In this document: in pieces, positions 62,467 through 64,000 of the stretch
Numbering within the stretch: the first letter of the stretch is position 1
Layout: the number at the start of each line of letters is the position of its first letter
Notes under the pieces: generated by a model
What the model saw: only the letters and a program-made list of their open reading frames with translations
Told to the model about the DNA's origin: nothing
Databases searched by the model: none
Position numbers and translations under genes: made by a program
NCBI GenBank assembly: GCA_914767715.1
Contig: OU612065.1
Span: forward strand, 1,240,001 to 1,304,000
Source of the DNA: Membranipora membranacea
Lineage: Eukaryota; Bryozoa; Gymnolaemata; Cheilostomatida; Membraniporidae
DNA: 64,000 nt
Reading direction: 5' to 3'

Positions 62467-62577
62467 CTTTGCAGATTTTTCAAGTTGTTCTGGGTCTGTA
62501 TTCTCCCCTGCATCTGCACTTGAAGATTCCGAATCGTTTGTATCAGCCAGCTTGTTGCATTTATTGGGATGTTTGAG
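62467..62577 (-). pseudogene. Partial duplicate of amine oxidase exon 2
   Basis: A 111-base segment with acceptor (TTTTCGCAG) and donor (AAG|GTATTAC), open throughout: LKHPNKCNKLADTNDSESSS, then ADAGENTDPEQLEKSAK. It repeats the second half of exon 2 without the stop seen at 62934. The membrane anchor half is missing. Its length is a multiple of three, so it could be spliced in frame. It belongs to a local duplication, since about 50 bases beside it recur at 62371-62430. Confidence 0.75.
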
Positions 62578-62619
62578 CTGCGAAAATAACTATTAGACAT
62601 GATCACCAATACATGTTGG

Positions 62620-62866
62620 TTAAATGTTGGTTAAAATCCCAATGGTTAGTCACTCACCACATCGTGGCGGTGAAATAGTGTGTGACTTAAAGGCGAGGCT
62701 GCAATGTCTGCGCCAATCTGCTCTCAGTTTGTAGGCAGGTCGGAGCACACCTGGGGGTCCAACAACTCCTAGTAGTCAGTGGACTGCAGTGGGATTTGAA
62801 CCCACAGCCTTCAACACTTGCATGCTGAAGGACCGGCGCTCTAACCACTGAGCCACCTCCTACTCC
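62620..62866 (-). mobile_element. tRNA-derived SINE, best copy in the window
   Basis: The minus strand begins GGAGGTGGCTCAGTGGTTAG with AGCGCCGGTCC (A box) and continues to GGGTTCAAATCCCACTGCAG (B box). A tRNA-unrelated body follows with CCCCCAGGTGTGCTCCGACC, TGCCTACAAACTGAGAGC and GATTGGCGCAGACATTGCAG. Two further copies lie at 28375-28555 and 50235-50360. The tRNA-like head has A and B boxes but no full cloverleaf, and the shared body identifies a SINE. Confidence 0.85.
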
Positions 62867-63474
62867 TTAAAAAGTTTTAAAAATTAATATAAATCACGTT
62901 AGCCACAAAACCAAACGGGCGTACCTTATCAGATTATTCAAGTTGTTCTGGGTCTGTATTCCCCACTGCATCTGCACTTGAATATTCCAAACCATTTGTA
63001 TCAGCCAGCTTGTTGTATTTATCGACATATACACACATCACGATCAGAAAAACCGCAGCCAGAATTCCCAATACAACTGCCACCACCAGCAAAACTTTCT
63101 AAAACAATATGTTTATAATATGCAGCGAAATGAGGCTAACCTCTTCTACAATAAAATACGAAACTTTGATTTAGAAGGTGATGAAATTAAATAAAATCGT
63201 TTGAATTCTGTACTTTTCAACGGGTTTATCTCAAAATATGAATACAACCTCATGAGGTGAGCGAGGTTGATTAACAAGGTACTAAAACTCCACACTCCGC
63301 TGCCCCACTAATTATGGGCCATACAAGCCGAGCTGGTACCTGAACAAAACTGACTTAGAAACATACAGCAGCATTAAAATGTCACTAATAGATAAAATTA
63401 GGTATTAGATTGAGATATTTGATTCTTACGTTTACTGACGAGACAGGTTTACCACCAGATCCTGTACCGGCCAT

Positions 63475-64000
63475 ATTAGATTATCTCTAACAGTCTATAT
63501 AAGAAGTATTCTTCAGCACTTCTGTACAGAGCCGGGACTTGACACTGTCTGACAGCTAGAAGTTACAAACTCTTCTTATCAACAGCGCCGCAAGGAAAAA
63601 CCAGTCAACTAGAACTAACAGGACAGCTGAACGAATAGACCAATTAAAATAAATGGTCATGGGAGGGCAATCTTTGTGATTTGTGATAAACTTTTGTGTC
63701 AAACTTAATATCTACAATTCTTACACACGCATGCTTCATTATTGGCCATTATTGAATAAAATCTTTGACCTTTGACCTCTGAAAGTTAATTTTCCGGTAA
63801 AAAATACCATTTTTAAATTTGGTCCTCTATGCCCTATCATTGAGGTATTTGATTAATTTATTCTTTCACCATTTATACTGGAGAATTGGTACTAACTGGG
63901 AGTGACATTTTCGTAAAGCTTTATGTTTTTAGGCTTCCAGTCTCTGCGTCGTAATTTCGTTTTTTACAATAGCAGAAGGCCATTTCTAACCCCTCATGCA
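63475..64000. other. 5' flank of the inverted amine oxidase copy
   Basis: Positions 63475 to about 63635 are homologous to the 5' flank of the intact gene (about 48895-49043), including GCTGTCAGACAGTGTCAA, so the duplicated unit includes a promoter. Beyond 63640 nothing is recognised. Confidence 0.6.

Larger units (their letters stand above)
59317..63474 (-). pseudogene. Inverted, degenerate copy of the copper amine oxidase
   Basis: Recognisable exons, with lengths compared to the intact gene: exon 1 63430-63474 (45, same); exon 2 62925-63098 (174, same, but an in-frame TAA at 62934-62936); partial second exon 2 at 62467-62577; exon 3 61622-61821 (200 instead of 201, so a frameshift); exon 4 61295-61478 (184, same); exon 5 60592-60792 (201 instead of 156, because of a 45-base insertion that creates a stop); exon 6 60166-60361 (196, same); exon 14 59317-59457 (141, same). 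Exons 7-13 are absent: only about 700 bases separate exons 6 and 14, so the base Asp, topaquinone Tyr and HNH copper ligands are gone. Exon 15 is also missing. The protein cannot be an active amine oxidase. Splice sites are largely intact and the promoter side is shared with the intact copy, so transcription is possible. Confidence 0.93.

Noticed and set aside
59225-63474. A second functional amine oxidase gene
   Set aside because: Stop in exon 2, frameshift in exon 3, insertion with stop in exon 5, and absence of all exons with catalytic and two copper-ligand residues exclude an active enzyme.

Overview
This is nuclear DNA of an animal. It is AT-rich, genes are split into many short exons with GT-AG introns, and nearly every gene belongs to a conserved animal family. 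Gene spacing, small introns and many short transposon remnants suggest an early-branching or other compact invertebrate genome. A sponge is my best guess, but the sequence does not settle the phylum. No bacterial or viral gene block, rRNA gene or CRISPR array was seen.

Layout. 1-660 (-): 5' part of a nuclear ATP synthase F0 subunit c gene, divergent from 2178-6939 (+), a three-finger JAZF1-type zinc-finger protein. 9246-12166 (+): secreted C16orf89/DUF4735-type protein in seven exons. 12891-21249 (-): FAM234-type single-pass membrane protein in fourteen exons. 23995-26853 (+): SERBP1/HABP4-type RNA-binding protein. 29392-47293 (+): lipase maturation factor (LMF1/LMF2 type) in fourteen exons. 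Its sixth intron, about 11 kb, contains a complete 17-exon gene on the opposite strand (32534-41389) for an LRR-Roc-COR (Roco) GTPase. 49044-56504 (+): complete 15-exon copper amine oxidase with an N-terminal membrane anchor. 59317-63474 (-): a broken, inverted copy of that amine oxidase.

The exon models were built by hand. For every complete gene the exon phases agree from start to stop and the summed length is a multiple of three: 407, 427, 786, 368, 636, 1164 and 764 residues. This supports the joins, although a few donor or acceptor choices remain ambiguous and are noted.

The genes do not form one pathway. LMF (ER maturation of lipases), FAM234, the C16orf89-type protein and the amine oxidase are all secretory-pathway or membrane proteins, which may be chance. 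The liveliest part is the mobile-element and duplication record: an inverted amine oxidase duplication whose second copy carries several independent lesions, one of them a 37-bp palindrome with a perfect 8-bp target duplication and an empty site in the sister copy; two copies of a TTAA-flanked MITE; a hAT-type MITE; a TA-flanked MITE; several tRNA-derived SINEs; a 5'-truncated LINE; and several tandem repeats.
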